Below, piece by piece: positions 35,438-44,670 of a DNA stretch of 64,000 bases. Positions within the stretch are counted from its first letter, which is position 1. Each line of letters opens with the position of its first letter. The DNA comes from Streptomyces seoulensis. Lineage in GTDB: Bacteria > Actinomycetota > Actinomycetes > Streptomycetales > Streptomycetaceae. The notes under the pieces are model-generated. The model was not told the origin of the DNA and did not search any database. It saw nothing but the letters and a program-made list of their open reading frames with translations. The stretch spans positions 5,952,001 to 6,016,000 of the forward strand of contig NZ_CP032229.1 in NCBI RefSeq assembly GCF_004328625.1, read 5' to 3'. Made by a program: the position numbers and the translations under genes.

Positions 35438-35794
35438 TCAGGCCCCCCACTCCGCATAGTCTCCGATGATCCTGTCGCCGAGGTTGCACCATGCGACGCT
35501 CTCCGCGCTCGCCCATACCCAGGGACCGTAGTGCGTGTACTGGTAGCCGCCCAGGGTCTCGCACTTGATCACTTCACGGTACCGTCCCGAGTCGCACCAG
35601 GTCTTGTTCCCCTGATGGCCCGCGCTGCCGGTCACCCGTTGGCCCCAACATGAGGCCAGCGCGGAGTCGCTGGACGCGGGGAGGGCGGTCACCGACGAGC
35701 CGCTGTCCGCCACCGCGCTCGGCGCGACCGTCATCGCTCCCCCCAGGACGAGCGCCGTAGAGGCCAACGCCTTTGCGATACGACCTTTGATCAT
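35438..35794 (-). CDS. Small secreted Cys-containing protein
   Basis: A 118-residue exported protein: a signal peptide (IAKALASTALVLGGAMTVAP, cleavage near AVA-DS) and a mature domain with four Cys (ASCWGQ, TWCDSG, IKCETL, AWCNLG) likely in two disulfides. Aromatic-rich GGYQYTHYGPWVWASAES recalls small inhibitor or lectin-like secreted proteins, but the family is not recognised. The ATG at 35794 has GGGAG upstream. It is divergent from an AraC gene with a long palindrome between, so AraC may regulate it. Confidence 0.8.
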   Translation of the reverse strand: MIKGRIAKALASTALVLGGAMTVAPSAVADSGSSVTALPASSDSALASCWGQRVTGSAGHQGNKTWCDSGRYREVIKCETLGGYQYTHYGPWVWASAESVAWCNLGDRIIGDYAEWGA

Positions 35795-35922
35795 GCAGAT
35801 CTCCCAGGTGTCGACGAGATGTGTATGCGTCGCCGGGTCGCTCCGCCCGGCGCTTGATCGCTCGTCGACGACCGTACGCGCAACCCGCGACCCGCGAGCA
35901 CCCATATGCGCACCGTGACTCT

Positions 35923-35948
35923 CCAATTCGTGCACGGTGCACAATTGG
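35923..35948. promoter_or_regulatory. Candidate operator: extended inverted repeat
   Basis: CCAATT-C-GTGCAC, one base, then GTGCAC-AATTGG. The arms match over 12 bp apart from one extra C. It lies between the divergent secreted-protein and AraC genes, 43 bp before the AraC ATG, so autoregulation or control of the secreted protein is likely. Confidence 0.6.
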
Positions 35949-35991
35949 GACTGAACAGCACATGCGCACAGGGGGCTGGGGGTACATCGGC

Positions 35992-36918
35992 ATGACCGAC
36001 CGCAAGGATTCCCGATTAAGGGGAACCGAGTCGTTCGAGGCAGTCGCCTCGGCCTTGTTCGCCCCGTTGCGGGTGACTGATCCCGGTCCGCAGGGGTTCG
36101 AAGCCGTGGTGGACCACGCGGTCATCGGACCCGTGGTCGTCGCCCGTATCCAGGCCACCGCCGCGACGGTGACGCGGGACAACCGCAGCATCACCTCCGG
36201 CGACGTGGAGTGGATGCATTTCACTCTGCACCACCACGGCCCGGTCACGGCGATCCAGGACGACCGGACCACGGCGGTGAGGCCCGGTGAACTGTTCGCC
36301 TGTGACAACACCCGGCCCTACCGGCTCATCGGTGCCGACCCCAGTGACATGACCGTGCTCTGCGTTCCCCGGGCAAGTCTGGGCAGGCACGCGGACTCCA
36401 TCAGCCGGCGCACGGCGCTCCCCATGTCCACTCAGGACGGGATCGGCAGACTGCTCGGCCACGCCCTGTCCGCAGCCGACGAGGACCTTCCCGTTCAGCG
36501 TGTGTCACGTACGTATCTGGCCGACGCGCTCACCGCACTCCTCCTCGCCGCCTTCGCCGACACCACCCCCGAGCGGGCGTCCGTCGCCAGCGACCTTGCC
36601 GACCGCATCCGCGCCTACGCGCTGGCCCAGCTCGGCGACCCCTGCCTCAGTGCAGAACGAGTCGCGCACCAGCACCACATCTCCGTCAGGTACCTCCATG
36701 CGCTCTTCAAGGGCGGTGACCTGACCTTCGCCTCCTGGGTCCGCCATGAACGCCTGCTACGGATCCGCCGAGACCTTCTCGACCCCGCCTCCGCGGACAT
36801 CCCCACGGCCAGGATCGCAGCACGATGGGGAGTACACGACACCAAACACCTCGGCAGGTCCCTGAAACGCGAGTTCGGCGAATCCGTCAGCGACCTACGC
36901 CGCAAGCAAATGGACTGA
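35992..36918 (+). CDS. AraC-family transcriptional regulator
   Basis: A 308-residue regulator of the AraC_binding_2 / HTH_18 type. The N-terminal cupin-like part has VEWMHFTLHHHGPVTAIQDD and RPGELFACDNTRPYRL, the usual effector domain. The C-terminal helix pair is LSAERVAHQHHISVRYLHAL, then ARIAARWGVHDTKHLGRSLK with REFGESVSDLR. The ATG at 35992 (MTDRKDSRL) is preceded by GGGGG; ATG 35962 is an alternative. The 26-bp inverted repeat upstream is the likely self-operator. Confidence 0.93.
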   Translation: MTDRKDSRLRGTESFEAVASALFAPLRVTDPGPQGFEAVVDHAVIGPVVVARIQATAATVTRDNRSITSGDVEWMHFTLHHHGPVTAIQDDRTTAVRPGELFACDNTRPYRLIGADPSDMTVLCVPRASLGRHADSISRRTALPMSTQDGIGRLLGHALSAADEDLPVQRVSRTYLADALTALLLAAFADTTPERASVASDLADRIRAYALAQLGDPCLSAERVAHQHHISVRYLHALFKGGDLTFASWVRHERLLRIRRDLLDPASADIPTARIAARWGVHDTKHLGRSLKREFGESVSDLRRKQMD

Positions 36919-36959
36919 GCGGCAGTACGCGCCCGCCGCTCCACTGCGACGAAGGCGGC

Positions 36960-37062
36960 AAGCAGGGGGGGGACTCCGAAAAGCCCTGGCTCCCGCGCAC
37001 CCACAGCGCGGCGCAGACCAGGACCAGAACTCCTACGGGCGCGTTGATGAGCAGCATCCGCC
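36960..37062 (-). pseudogene. Short MFS (DHA2/QacA-type) transporter remnant
   Basis: A minus-strand stretch of about 30 codons reads MLLINAPVGVLVLVCAALWV followed by RGSQGF. This is the motif (INVPVGLLALV) after helix 5 of 14-helix drug exporters, where GWRW precedes it. Nothing else of the gene is left. It may have been truncated by the neighbouring IS5-type element or by a deletion. Confidence 0.5.
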
Positions 37063-37187
37063 CCGACGTGCAACTGCTCAGGAGCCCGGCCGATTTCAGC
37101 CGTCTGTGCGCCGCGTGTATCTGCCTCAGCCTAGGCGTACGCGAGGGTCGATGCCCCTGTCTGTCCTCATCTGATGTTGATTGGCTG

Positions 37188-37962
37188 CCTGAGAAGTCAT
37201 CTCATTTGGCGAGTCTGCGGTAGCAGATGAGGGTGCAGGCGATGGCGGTGAAGGCGAGGAAGTGCTCGGCCTCGCGCTCGTGGCGACGATGGAGGCGACG
37301 GCATCCGGCGAGCCAGGACATCGTGCGTTCGATGGTCCAGCGGTGGCGGCCGAGCCGCTGCGAGGTCTCGATCCCTTTACGGGCTATGCGGTGCCGGATG
37401 CCTCGCCGGGATCGGAGGTATGCCCTTCACGAGCGGGATCAGGGCCTGGCTGTCGTGGACGTTGGCACCGGAGATTCCGACAGACAGGGGCAGACCGGTC
37501 CGCTCGGTGAGCAGGTGGATCTTCGAGCCGTACTTGTCCCGGTCGGCAGGATTCGGACCTGTCAGGTCCCCCTTTTCAGGGCTCGCATGTTCACCGATTC
37601 GATCGCGCAGCGGGACCAGTCCAGGTCACCACGGGAGCCGAGCTCGTCGAGGACCAGGCGATGCAGCTTGGCCCACACACGGGCCTTCGACCACTCGGTG
37701 AACCGCCGGTGAGCCGTGGCACCGGACGGTCCGAACGACGCTGCGGGAAGCTGCTGCCACGTGCAGCCCGACGTCGCCACAAATACGATCGCCGCCAGTA
37801 CCTCGCGGTCGCCGTGCCGGCGTCGGCCGCCGCCTTGAGGCCGCGATGGCGCCTCCGGCACGACCCGCCGGAACAGTTCCCACAACTCGTCCGGCACCAA
37901 TCGCTCGACAATCTCCACCACAGCCGACAGCCTACTCAGCCAAATGAGTTGAATTCTAAGGG
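37188..37962. mobile_element. Degenerate IS5-family insertion sequence
   Basis: About 775 bp bounded by imperfect inverted repeats of about 22 bp. The left end reads CCTGAGAAGTCATCTCATTT and the right end, inverted, reads CCTTAGAATTCAACTCATTT, followed by GGCGAG / GGCTGAG. It holds a single damaged transposase gene. The size is about 100 bp short of typical relatives (about 860-880 bp), consistent with the deletion in the transposase. Confidence 0.7.
37202..37921 (-). pseudogene. IS5-family DDE transposase, two frame breaks
   Basis: The first frame (VEIVERLVPDELWELFRRVV to DLDWSRCAIESVNMRALKRG) stops at 37562. Sequence continues in the -1 frame as DLTGPNPADRDKYGSKIHLL and GANVHDSQALIPLVKGIPPI. 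The switch falls at a GAAAAGGGGG run and could be the programmed -1 frameshift used by many IS5-group elements. A second break near 37400 joins GIPPI to RRGIRHRIARKGIETSQRLG, deleting about 30 codons and shifting the frame, so the catalytic DDE core is incomplete. The end reads FTAIACTLICYRRLAK. Confidence 0.8.
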
Positions 37963-38534
37963 AGGGACGTCTCTCGGCCCACCTTGAAGCCCGCACCCGA
38001 CGCCGTAGAACCAGGTGTTAGCCGGGGCTGACAGATGTCGCTTGCTCTGTGATATCGACTCGCATCGGGTTGATCTGTTCCCGCCGCCCCTAGATACTTC
38101 CGCAAAGAACGCAACAGTGGATGCGTCCAGTCAGTCTGTGAAATGGTCGTCCGCTGTCTGGGGATTTTCGCCCAACGCCGGGGTCGGTTGGGGGAGGAGG
38201 GGCCAAGTGACAGGGGCCGAGTTTCTGGCAGGACAGACGCACTGGCATTGCCACGCGGGGGAGTTGAGCGTGAGGCGCTGGCAGAAGGCACCCTTCGTTG
38301 GCCTCTTGTTGGGGATGCGTTCATTTTCGGTCTTGTGCCCTCTCCGGCCTTTTCAGGTCAACCTGAGCTGACTAATTCGTCACTGCGAGCTGTCGACCAG
38401 GGCGAGTGTCGTGAGGGCTACCTCGAACCTCCGGCGCGTTTCGGTCTCCGTCATCAGGTCCCCTTGATCGACAGGCTGAATTGATCAAGCATCACTGGGC
38501 CCACTCTTCACTTCGACCCCTCAGGTGATTCATC
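37963..38534. other. Long intergenic region before the RHS gene
   Basis: 572 bp. It must contain the promoter of the RHS gene but no clear hexamers were found. TTGATC and GATCAA near 38465-38488 form a loose inverted repeat. No gene was recognised. Confidence 0.35.
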
Positions 38535-41500
38535 ATGCGCACACGCGCGCGAAGATCTGTCATAACCATCCTGGCCATGGTCTTACTGGCCGTAGCGGGT
38601 GTGGTCCCCTCCTGGGCGGCGCCCGAGCAAGACCCGCCCTCCGTGCCGACCGCTGCGGTGATTGAGTCCAAGCCCCGTACCGCCGCAGACCTGCCCAAGC
38701 CGCCCAAGGCCATGACGCTGGGCGAGCGACGCAAGCAGGTCACCAGGCACCGACTGGACCGGTCCCCGGTCAGTGACTACATGAAGGCGCCGGGCAGGAA
38801 GCCGACCGGCAAGCTCGGCCGACCTGACGGCCAGGGTGTCACACGCGGTCCCGCCGCCCAGTCGCCGAATGCCGTTCGTCCCGGCGTAGCGGCCGCGCCG
38901 GAGAACCCGACCTGGGTGTCGTCCTGGGCAACGGCCTATCCGGGTCTGCTGTCCATCGGCGGACATGTGAAGCTGCCCAAGCGTGGGTCGACCTACAGCG
39001 GAATGTGGTTCTACGTCCTGGACGAGGCGGGCAACTTCGTCATCCAGCAGGAGATCAAGAAGTCGACGGACGACCCCAGCGGCGACACGTCGCCTACCGG
39101 GGTCTGGTGCTACGACTGGTGGTCAAGTAACTCCTACCCAACCGACGAGTGCTTCTGGTGGGCCAGCAACGCTCTTGGCGGCCCTCTCCAGGACGGCAAG
39201 AAGTACTACGCGTGGATCTTCCTGAACAGCTCTGACGGATCATCCAGCCCGCAGGGAACGACCTCCCCGCTGGTGGAAGCCTTCTACACCCCGGTCATCC
39301 CCGGCGCTCAGGCCGGCATCTGCACCTGCTACGCGCAGGCCCACCGTGCCGACCCGGTCAACACGGCGACCGGCATGTTCTACGAACAGCTCACCGACGC
39401 CTCCCTGGTGGGCGCCGGTGTTCCACTCACTCTGGAGCGCACCTACCGGTCTGACTCGACCGTCACCGGCCTCCTCGGACGCGGCTGGTCCACCCCGTTC
39501 GACACGAGTCTGGCGGTCGCGACGGGCAAGGTGACGTACCGGTCGGACGACGGGGCGTCGTTCGTGTTCACGCAGGCCAGTGACGGCTCCTACACATCCC
39601 CAGCGGGGTCTGCGGCCAAGCTGGTCAAGGGCACCAGCACCTACACGATCACCACTCCGGACCACATCAAGCGGACCTTCGACAGCGCCGGGCTGCTCAC
39701 CGCTGTGGTCGACACCGCAGGCAAGGGCCTGAGCCTGACCTACACCTCCGGGAAGCTCGCGTCCATCAAGGATGCAGCCGGCCGTACCACCTCCTTCACG
39801 GTCGGCAGTGACGGGCTGCTGTCCAAGGTGGCTCTGCCTGACGGCACTTCGGTGTCCTACACCTACACGGCCGGCTTGCTGACCTCGGTGACCGACCCTG
39901 CGGGCAGAGCGTCGTCCTACGCGTACGGCACCGACAAGCGGCTGTCCTCCTACACCGACCCGGCGGGCGGCAAGGTCGCCAACTCCTACGACACTTCCGG
40001 CCGGATCAAGTCCCAGACCGACCAGAACGGCAAGACGACCGCGTTCACCTGGGACGGCAAGAGCGAGTCGCACACCACGGCGCCCGACGGTGGCGTGTGG
40101 ACAGATGTCTACGCCGGCAACGTCCTGATGGAGACGATCGACCCGTACGGCAAGAGCGTCAGCTACGACTACGACCGCTACCTGCATCCCGTCGCGATCA
40201 CCGACCAGCGCGGCAACACCACCTCCATGACCTACGACAGCGCCGGGCGCATGCTCACCCGCAGCGCACCGTCGGCGCTGGGCTACTCGGAGAGCTGGAC
40301 CTACGACTCGGCCGGCAACATCACCAGCCACACCGACGGCCGAGGCAACAAGACGACGTACACGTACAACTCTTCGAACCAACTGACGGCTGCCACTGAC
40401 CCGTTGACTGGCAAGATCGCCTACACCTACACCGGACTCGGCGCCCTGGCGACCGTGACCACCCCGCGCGGCAAGACCACCACCTACGGGTACGACACGG
40501 CGGGCAACCGGACCTCGGTCACCACCCCGCTGAACGAGAAGACGACCTTCACGTACGACAAGGCCGGCCGCGTACTGACCAAGACAGACCCACGCGGCAA
40601 CGTCTCAGGCGCCGACCCGGCCGCCTTCACCACGACGTACACCTACGACGGCCGGGGACTGCTCAGCTCGGCCACCGACCCGCTGGGTCACACCACGGCC
40701 TACGAGTACAACGGCGCCGAGCAGGTGACGTCCGTGCGGAACCCGGCGGGCGACAACAGCACGTTCGCCTACGACGACACCGGAAACCTGACCCGCGCCA
40801 CCGATCCCTCCAACGCCTTCGTCAGCCGCGTCTACGACGCGAGCGGACGCCTCACCTCCGAGACCAACGAGGCTGGCGGCAAGACCACTTACACCTACGA
40901 CAAAGTCGGCCGCCTGCTGAGCAGCGTCTCCCCGCGCGGCAACGTCTCCGGCGCCGACCCGGCCGCCTACACCACGAGTTACACCTACGACGCCGCCGGG
41001 AACCGCACCGCGGTCACCGGACCCACGGGGGCGTCCACGACGACGACCTACGACGCGATCAACCGGCCGCTCGTGGTCACCGACCCCCGCAAAAGCACCA
41101 CGAGCTACACCTACGACGCGAACGACAACGTCACCAAGGTCACGGATGCCGCGTCCAAGACGGTCACCTCCGTCTACGACAAGAACAACCGGCTCACCAG
41201 CAGCACCAACCAACTGACGAAGACCACCGCGTACGCCTACGACACCGACGGCAACCTGCTCAGCCGCACCTCCCCCCTGGGCGGCAAGGCAAGTTGGACC
41301 TACGACGCGGACGGGCGGCAGGCCACCTCGGTCGACCCGCGCGGCAACGTCTCCGGGGCGGACCCGGCCCAGTACACGACCACCTACGGCTACGACCCGG
41401 CCGGCAACACCACCACGGTCACCGACCCGCTCGGGGGCGTGACAACCACCGCCTACGACGCGGTGAACAACGTCCTCAAGCAGACCGACGCCGACAAACG

Positions 41501-43862
41501 CGCCACCGACTACGGCTACGACAAGCTCGACCACCTCACCGAGGTCACCGCCCCCGGCGGCGCGAAGACCGCCTTCACCCGTGACAGCACCGGCAACGTC
41601 ACCACCCGCACCGACGCCAACGACCACGTCACCACCTACGGCTACGACACGGCCCACCGCCTCACGTCCGTCAGCGATCCGCTGAAACGTGAGACGGCCT
41701 ACGAGTACGACGCCGAGAACAACCTCACCAGGAAGACCACCCCACGCGGGATCACGGGCTACACCTACGATCCCCGCGGCCTGCTCACCAAGGTCGACTA
41801 CTCCGACTCCACACCGGACGTGACGTACGGCTACGACGCAGCCGGACAGATGACCGCCCGCGCCAACTCCAAGATGTCCGAGGACTTCGTCTACGACGCC
41901 CTCGGCAACCTCACCAAGACCCGCGGCTTCGCCTACACCTACGACGCCGCCGGACAGATGCTCACCCGCAAGTACTCCGACGGCAACACGATCACCTACA
42001 CCCACGACAACGACGGCCGCATCGCCACCATGGCGGCCGACGGCAAGACCACCACCTACACCTGGGACGTGGCCGGCAACCTCACCACGTCCGCACTGCC
42101 CAACACCGAGACAGAGGACCGCACCTACGACCGCGCGGGCCGTCTCACCGCCGTCACCTCGGCCAAGGCCGGCACCACGGTCACCAAGACCGCGCTCACC
42201 CTCTCGGCCGCGGGCCTGCCCTCCCACATAGACGTCACCAGGGCCAGTATCGGAAGCGGCGGCTACGACCTCACCTACGACCCCGCCGGCCGCCTCACCG
42301 CCGGCTGCGCACCCCAGCCCTGGGCCACCGGCTGCCCCACCACCCGCGCCACGTCCTACACCTACGACAAGGTCGGCAACCGCCTGACCTCCACCCTGGG
42401 TACCACCTCGACCAACTACGCCTACGACGCGGCCGACCAGCTCACCTCAAGCACCACCGGCTCCGCCATCACCGCGTACGGCTACGACGACGAGGGCAAC
42501 CAGAACAAGGCGGGCAACGACACCTTCACCTACGACCTCGCCGGCCAGATCTCCGCCGCCACCGTGGCAGGGGCCGCCTACACCTACGACCACGACGCCG
42601 AGGGCAACCAGGTCACCGCCAGCAAGGACGGCGCGGTCACCAATCGCACCCAGTGGGACCCGAACGCCGCGCTGCCCATCCTGGCCAGCGAGTACGACAG
42701 CGCCTGGGCCCTGAAGCAGTCCTACCGCTACGACCCGCTCGGCCAGCCCACCGCCACCGCGACGGGCACCGGGTCACTCTTCTACTACCACCACGACACC
42801 CAGGGCTCGCCGGTCGACGTCACCGGCAACACCGGCACCCTGTACCAGCGCTGGTCCTACGACTCCTTCGGCACCCGAGTCCTGGCCACCGCCACCAGCG
42901 GCGCCCCCGCGAGCACCCCGTCCTACACCGGCGCCCGCTACGAGACCACCACCGGCAACCTCGACCTCCACGCCCGCCAGTACAACACCGGCACCGGCCG
43001 CTTCACCCGAACCGACCCCGCCACCCGCGACCAGGCGACGCCGTACGTCTCGCCCTACGCCTACGCCGACAACACACCCAGCCTGCTGACCGACCCCAGC
43101 GGGCTGACCCCCGCCGACCCTGATGACGAGCACGTCCACAGCCTCGGCCAAGTCCTCGGCATCTTCGGCAACGCCTTCGTCGACGTCTTCAAGTCGCCGT
43201 TCGTGTTCATGGGCGACGTCCACGACGCCTTCACCGGCGAGAACGGCGGCGCCGGCGGCTTCGTCGACAAGTACCTCCCCATCCGCCCCGCCTACCGCCT
43301 CTACCGCGCCGAGAGCATGCTCCGCGACCAGGGCTGCGACACCTTGGCCGACCTGTACAGGGACGCGGCAGATGAACTCACCCAGCAGATCGCCGTCACC
43401 GGGGTCGGCGGGCTGACCGGCTGGCGCCGGGACGTCTACGAGTCCGAGACTTCCGTCCTGAGATCGGAAGGAGCGGTTCCCAAGCGTGGCGTGCTCGATC
43501 AATCCGCCAAGACGTTCGATGAGGCCGAAGGGCGCATAGCCGAGCTTCTCCTGTCCGAGGGGAAGAACGTAACGGCGCTCGTGGAGTCGGTCATTGACGG
43601 TGTGAGAACACCGGATGCCGAAGTGAACGGAGTCAGGACGGAGTTCAAGAGCCTGGAACCGGGTGCCTCTGCGAACACCGTCAAAAACGCGCTGAACAAG
43701 GCAAAGGGGCAGGCGCGGCACGCCATCATCGATGTGCGTGGAACTGGTCTGAGCGAAGACGGGGCCCGCGATGGACTGGGCAAGTTCTTGCGCAATAATC
43801 CGCCCGGCCGGATGGATTACATCCGGATCGTAGGAGACGCCTACGACATCACCTACCCCTAG
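38535..43862 (+). CDS. Secreted RHS-repeat polymorphic toxin with CdiA-like nuclease tip
   Basis: A 1775-residue exported protein. The signal peptide (SVITILAMVLLAVAGVVPSW) is cleaved near residue 29. A DUF6531 domain begins near residue 272 (DPVNTATGMFYEQLTD). About 30 RHS/YD repeats (e.g. TYTYDAAGNRTAVT) follow to residue 1500, then the RHS core end LDLHARQYNTGTGRFTRTDP and DPSGL at 1520-1524. The variable C-terminus (1525-1775) ends in a PD-(D/E)XK-like CdiA tRNase-type domain: ALVESVIDG, PDAEV (Asp 1694) and EFK (Glu 1703, Lys 1705). GC falls from about 72% in the core to about 58% in the tip. The cognate immunity gene probably follows 11 bp downstream. Confidence 0.93.
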   Translation: MRTRARRSVITILAMVLLAVAGVVPSWAAPEQDPPSVPTAAVIESKPRTAADLPKPPKAMTLGERRKQVTRHRLDRSPVSDYMKAPGRKPTGKLGRPDGQGVTRGPAAQSPNAVRPGVAAAPENPTWVSSWATAYPGLLSIGGHVKLPKRGSTYSGMWFYVLDEAGNFVIQQEIKKSTDDPSGDTSPTGVWCYDWWSSNSYPTDECFWWASNALGGPLQDGKKYYAWIFLNSSDGSSSPQGTTSPLVEAFYTPVIPGAQAGICTCYAQAHRADPVNTATGMFYEQLTDASLVGAGVPLTLERTYRSDSTVTGLLGRGWSTPFDTSLAVATGKVTYRSDDGASFVFTQASDGSYTSPAGSAAKLVKGTSTYTITTPDHIKRTFDSAGLLTAVVDTAGKGLSLTYTSGKLASIKDAAGRTTSFTVGSDGLLSKVALPDGTSVSYTYTAGLLTSVTDPAGRASSYAYGTDKRLSSYTDPAGGKVANSYDTSGRIKSQTDQNGKTTAFTWDGKSESHTTAPDGGVWTDVYAGNVLMETIDPYGKSVSYDYDRYLHPVAITDQRGNTTSMTYDSAGRMLTRSAPSALGYSESWTYDSAGNITSHTDGRGNKTTYTYNSSNQLTAATDPLTGKIAYTYTGLGALATVTTPRGKTTTYGYDTAGNRTSVTTPLNEKTTFTYDKAGRVLTKTDPRGNVSGADPAAFTTTYTYDGRGLLSSATDPLGHTTAYEYNGAEQVTSVRNPAGDNSTFAYDDTGNLTRATDPSNAFVSRVYDASGRLTSETNEAGGKTTYTYDKVGRLLSSVSPRGNVSGADPAAYTTSYTYDAAGNRTAVTGPTGASTTTTYDAINRPLVVTDPRKSTTSYTYDANDNVTKVTDAASKTVTSVYDKNNRLTSSTNQLTKTTAYAYDTDGNLLSRTSPLGGKASWTYDADGRQATSVDPRGNVSGADPAQYTTTYGYDPAGNTTTVTDPLGGVTTTAYDAVNNVLKQTDADKRATDYGYDKLDHLTEVTAPGGAKTAFTRDSTGNVTTRTDANDHVTTYGYDTAHRLTSVSDPLKRETAYEYDAENNLTRKTTPRGITGYTYDPRGLLTKVDYSDSTPDVTYGYDAAGQMTARANSKMSEDFVYDALGNLTKTRGFAYTYDAAGQMLTRKYSDGNTITYTHDNDGRIATMAADGKTTTYTWDVAGNLTTSALPNTETEDRTYDRAGRLTAVTSAKAGTTVTKTALTLSAAGLPSHIDVTRASIGSGGYDLTYDPAGRLTAGCAPQPWATGCPTTRATSYTYDKVGNRLTSTLGTTSTNYAYDAADQLTSSTTGSAITAYGYDDEGNQNKAGNDTFTYDLAGQISAATVAGAAYTYDHDAEGNQVTASKDGAVTNRTQWDPNAALPILASEYDSAWALKQSYRYDPLGQPTATATGTGSLFYYHHDTQGSPVDVTGNTGTLYQRWSYDSFGTRVLATATSGAPASTPSYTGARYETTTGNLDLHARQYNTGTGRFTRTDPATRDQATPYVSPYAYADNTPSLLTDPSGLTPADPDDEHVHSLGQVLGIFGNAFVDVFKSPFVFMGDVHDAFTGENGGAGGFVDKYLPIRPAYRLYRAESMLRDQGCDTLADLYRDAADELTQQIAVTGVGGLTGWRRDVYESETSVLRSEGAVPKRGVLDQSAKTFDEAEGRIAELLLSEGKNVTALVESVIDGVRTPDAEVNGVRTEFKSLEPGASANTVKNALNKAKGQARHAIIDVRGTGLSEDGARDGLGKFLRNNPPGRMDYIRIVGDAYDITYP

Positions 43863-43873
43863 GAGCATGATCG

Positions 43874-44257
43874 ATGACCGCATATCACGAGATCTTCATG
43901 CATCCCGGTCATCCCGAGGAGACGCTTCTGGCGGACCTGGCCGAGGCCTGCGGTGTGAGGTTGCGGCTCATTGGCCATGAGGGAGTGGACTACGCCGCAA
44001 ACGTAGGGGACGCAGCACTCGAGCTCGAGCTGGATCACGACTACGAGGAGGACAAGGGCGTCCCGTTCGAACGCTACCGCGCGGTGCTGACCGTTCGGGA
44101 TTTCACCGGCGACAAAGATCGTGAACGGTTGGTGGCCGAACGTCTCTTCCATCGCCTGGCAGCCCTCCAGCGGTACTGGCTCGTCCTGGTCCACGACCTC
44201 CAGCGAGTCATCGACCGCAGTGCCCCGCCGGGAGAGGAACTGTACCCGCCGGTCTGA
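43874..44257 (+). CDS. Candidate immunity protein for the RHS toxin
   Basis: A 127-residue soluble acidic protein that starts 11 bp after the toxin stop, without signal peptide or membrane segment. The sequence includes HPEETLLADLAEACGVRLRL, ALELELDHDYEEDKGVPFER and the helix RLVAERLFHRLAALQRYW. No family is recognised. Position, size, acidity and the shared lower GC (about 63%) fit an immunity protein that would block the basic nuclease tip. A strong terminator follows 19 bp after the stop, closing the two-gene unit. Confidence 0.8.
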   Translation: MTAYHEIFMHPGHPEETLLADLAEACGVRLRLIGHEGVDYAANVGDAALELELDHDYEEDKGVPFERYRAVLTVRDFTGDKDRERLVAERLFHRLAALQRYWLVLVHDLQRVIDRSAPPGEELYPPV

Positions 44258-44276
44258 GTCGGTGCGCTCTCGTGAG

Positions 44277-44316
44277 ACGACGAAGCCCCAGCCCCGTTCG
44301 GCTGGGGCTTCGTCGT
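44277..44316 (+). terminator. Rho-independent terminator after the toxin/immunity pair
   Basis: ACGACGAAGCCCCAGCC and its exact complement GGCTGGGGCTTCGTCGT form a 17-bp stem around CCGTTC. It lies 19 bp after the immunity stop. Confidence 0.9.
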
Positions 44317-44623
44317 AGCGTGATCGGTAGTCACACCAACGCGTGCGTTCCTAGACTCCATCCCGAGGTTCAATTGGTAGCCCACCTCTAGCGGGAGGCG
44401 GCCATCAGTGGAGTCGGATAACGCAGTGTGGGGGGTTGGCCGCAAGGGATGCCGCGGAGACGGGTGCAGTGGTCGGTGCGCTGCCCGGGAGAGCGGCACA
44501 GGTCGAGCATGCAGCGAATGCGGCGGCGCTGGTCGGAGAACCGACGGAGACACCAAGACTGTGTTCACGAGAGTAGGCCGCGACTGAAGTAGGGCGCGAA
44601 TGTGCTGCTGCTTCCTGAGTGAG
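44317..44623. other. Non-coding stretch
   Basis: 307 bp between the terminator and the next hairpin. No gene was recognised; short frames here lack ribosome-binding sites and family similarity. Confidence 0.35.
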
Positions 44624-44664
44624 GCGCCGGCCCCGGGGCGCCTCAGGTGCCCCGGGGCCGGCGC
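44624..44664. terminator. GC-rich hairpin, probable terminator
   Basis: GCGCCGGCCCCGGGG and CCCCGGGGCCGGCGC form a perfect 15-bp stem with an 11-base loop. It lies directly downstream of the minus-strand remnant that ends at 44671, so it is probably that gene's old terminator. Confidence 0.7.
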
Positions 44665-44670
44665 TTCGTG

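Noticed and set aside
40605..42227. Minus-strand 540-codon frame in the RHS gene
   Set aside because: Gly/Val/Arg-rich repeat sequence is the reverse reading of RHS repeats and has no start signal.
39400..43000. Possible tandem DNA repeats or CRISPR-like array
   Set aside because: The periodicity is the amino-acid YD repeat. Nucleotide copies vary and spacing is not constant.
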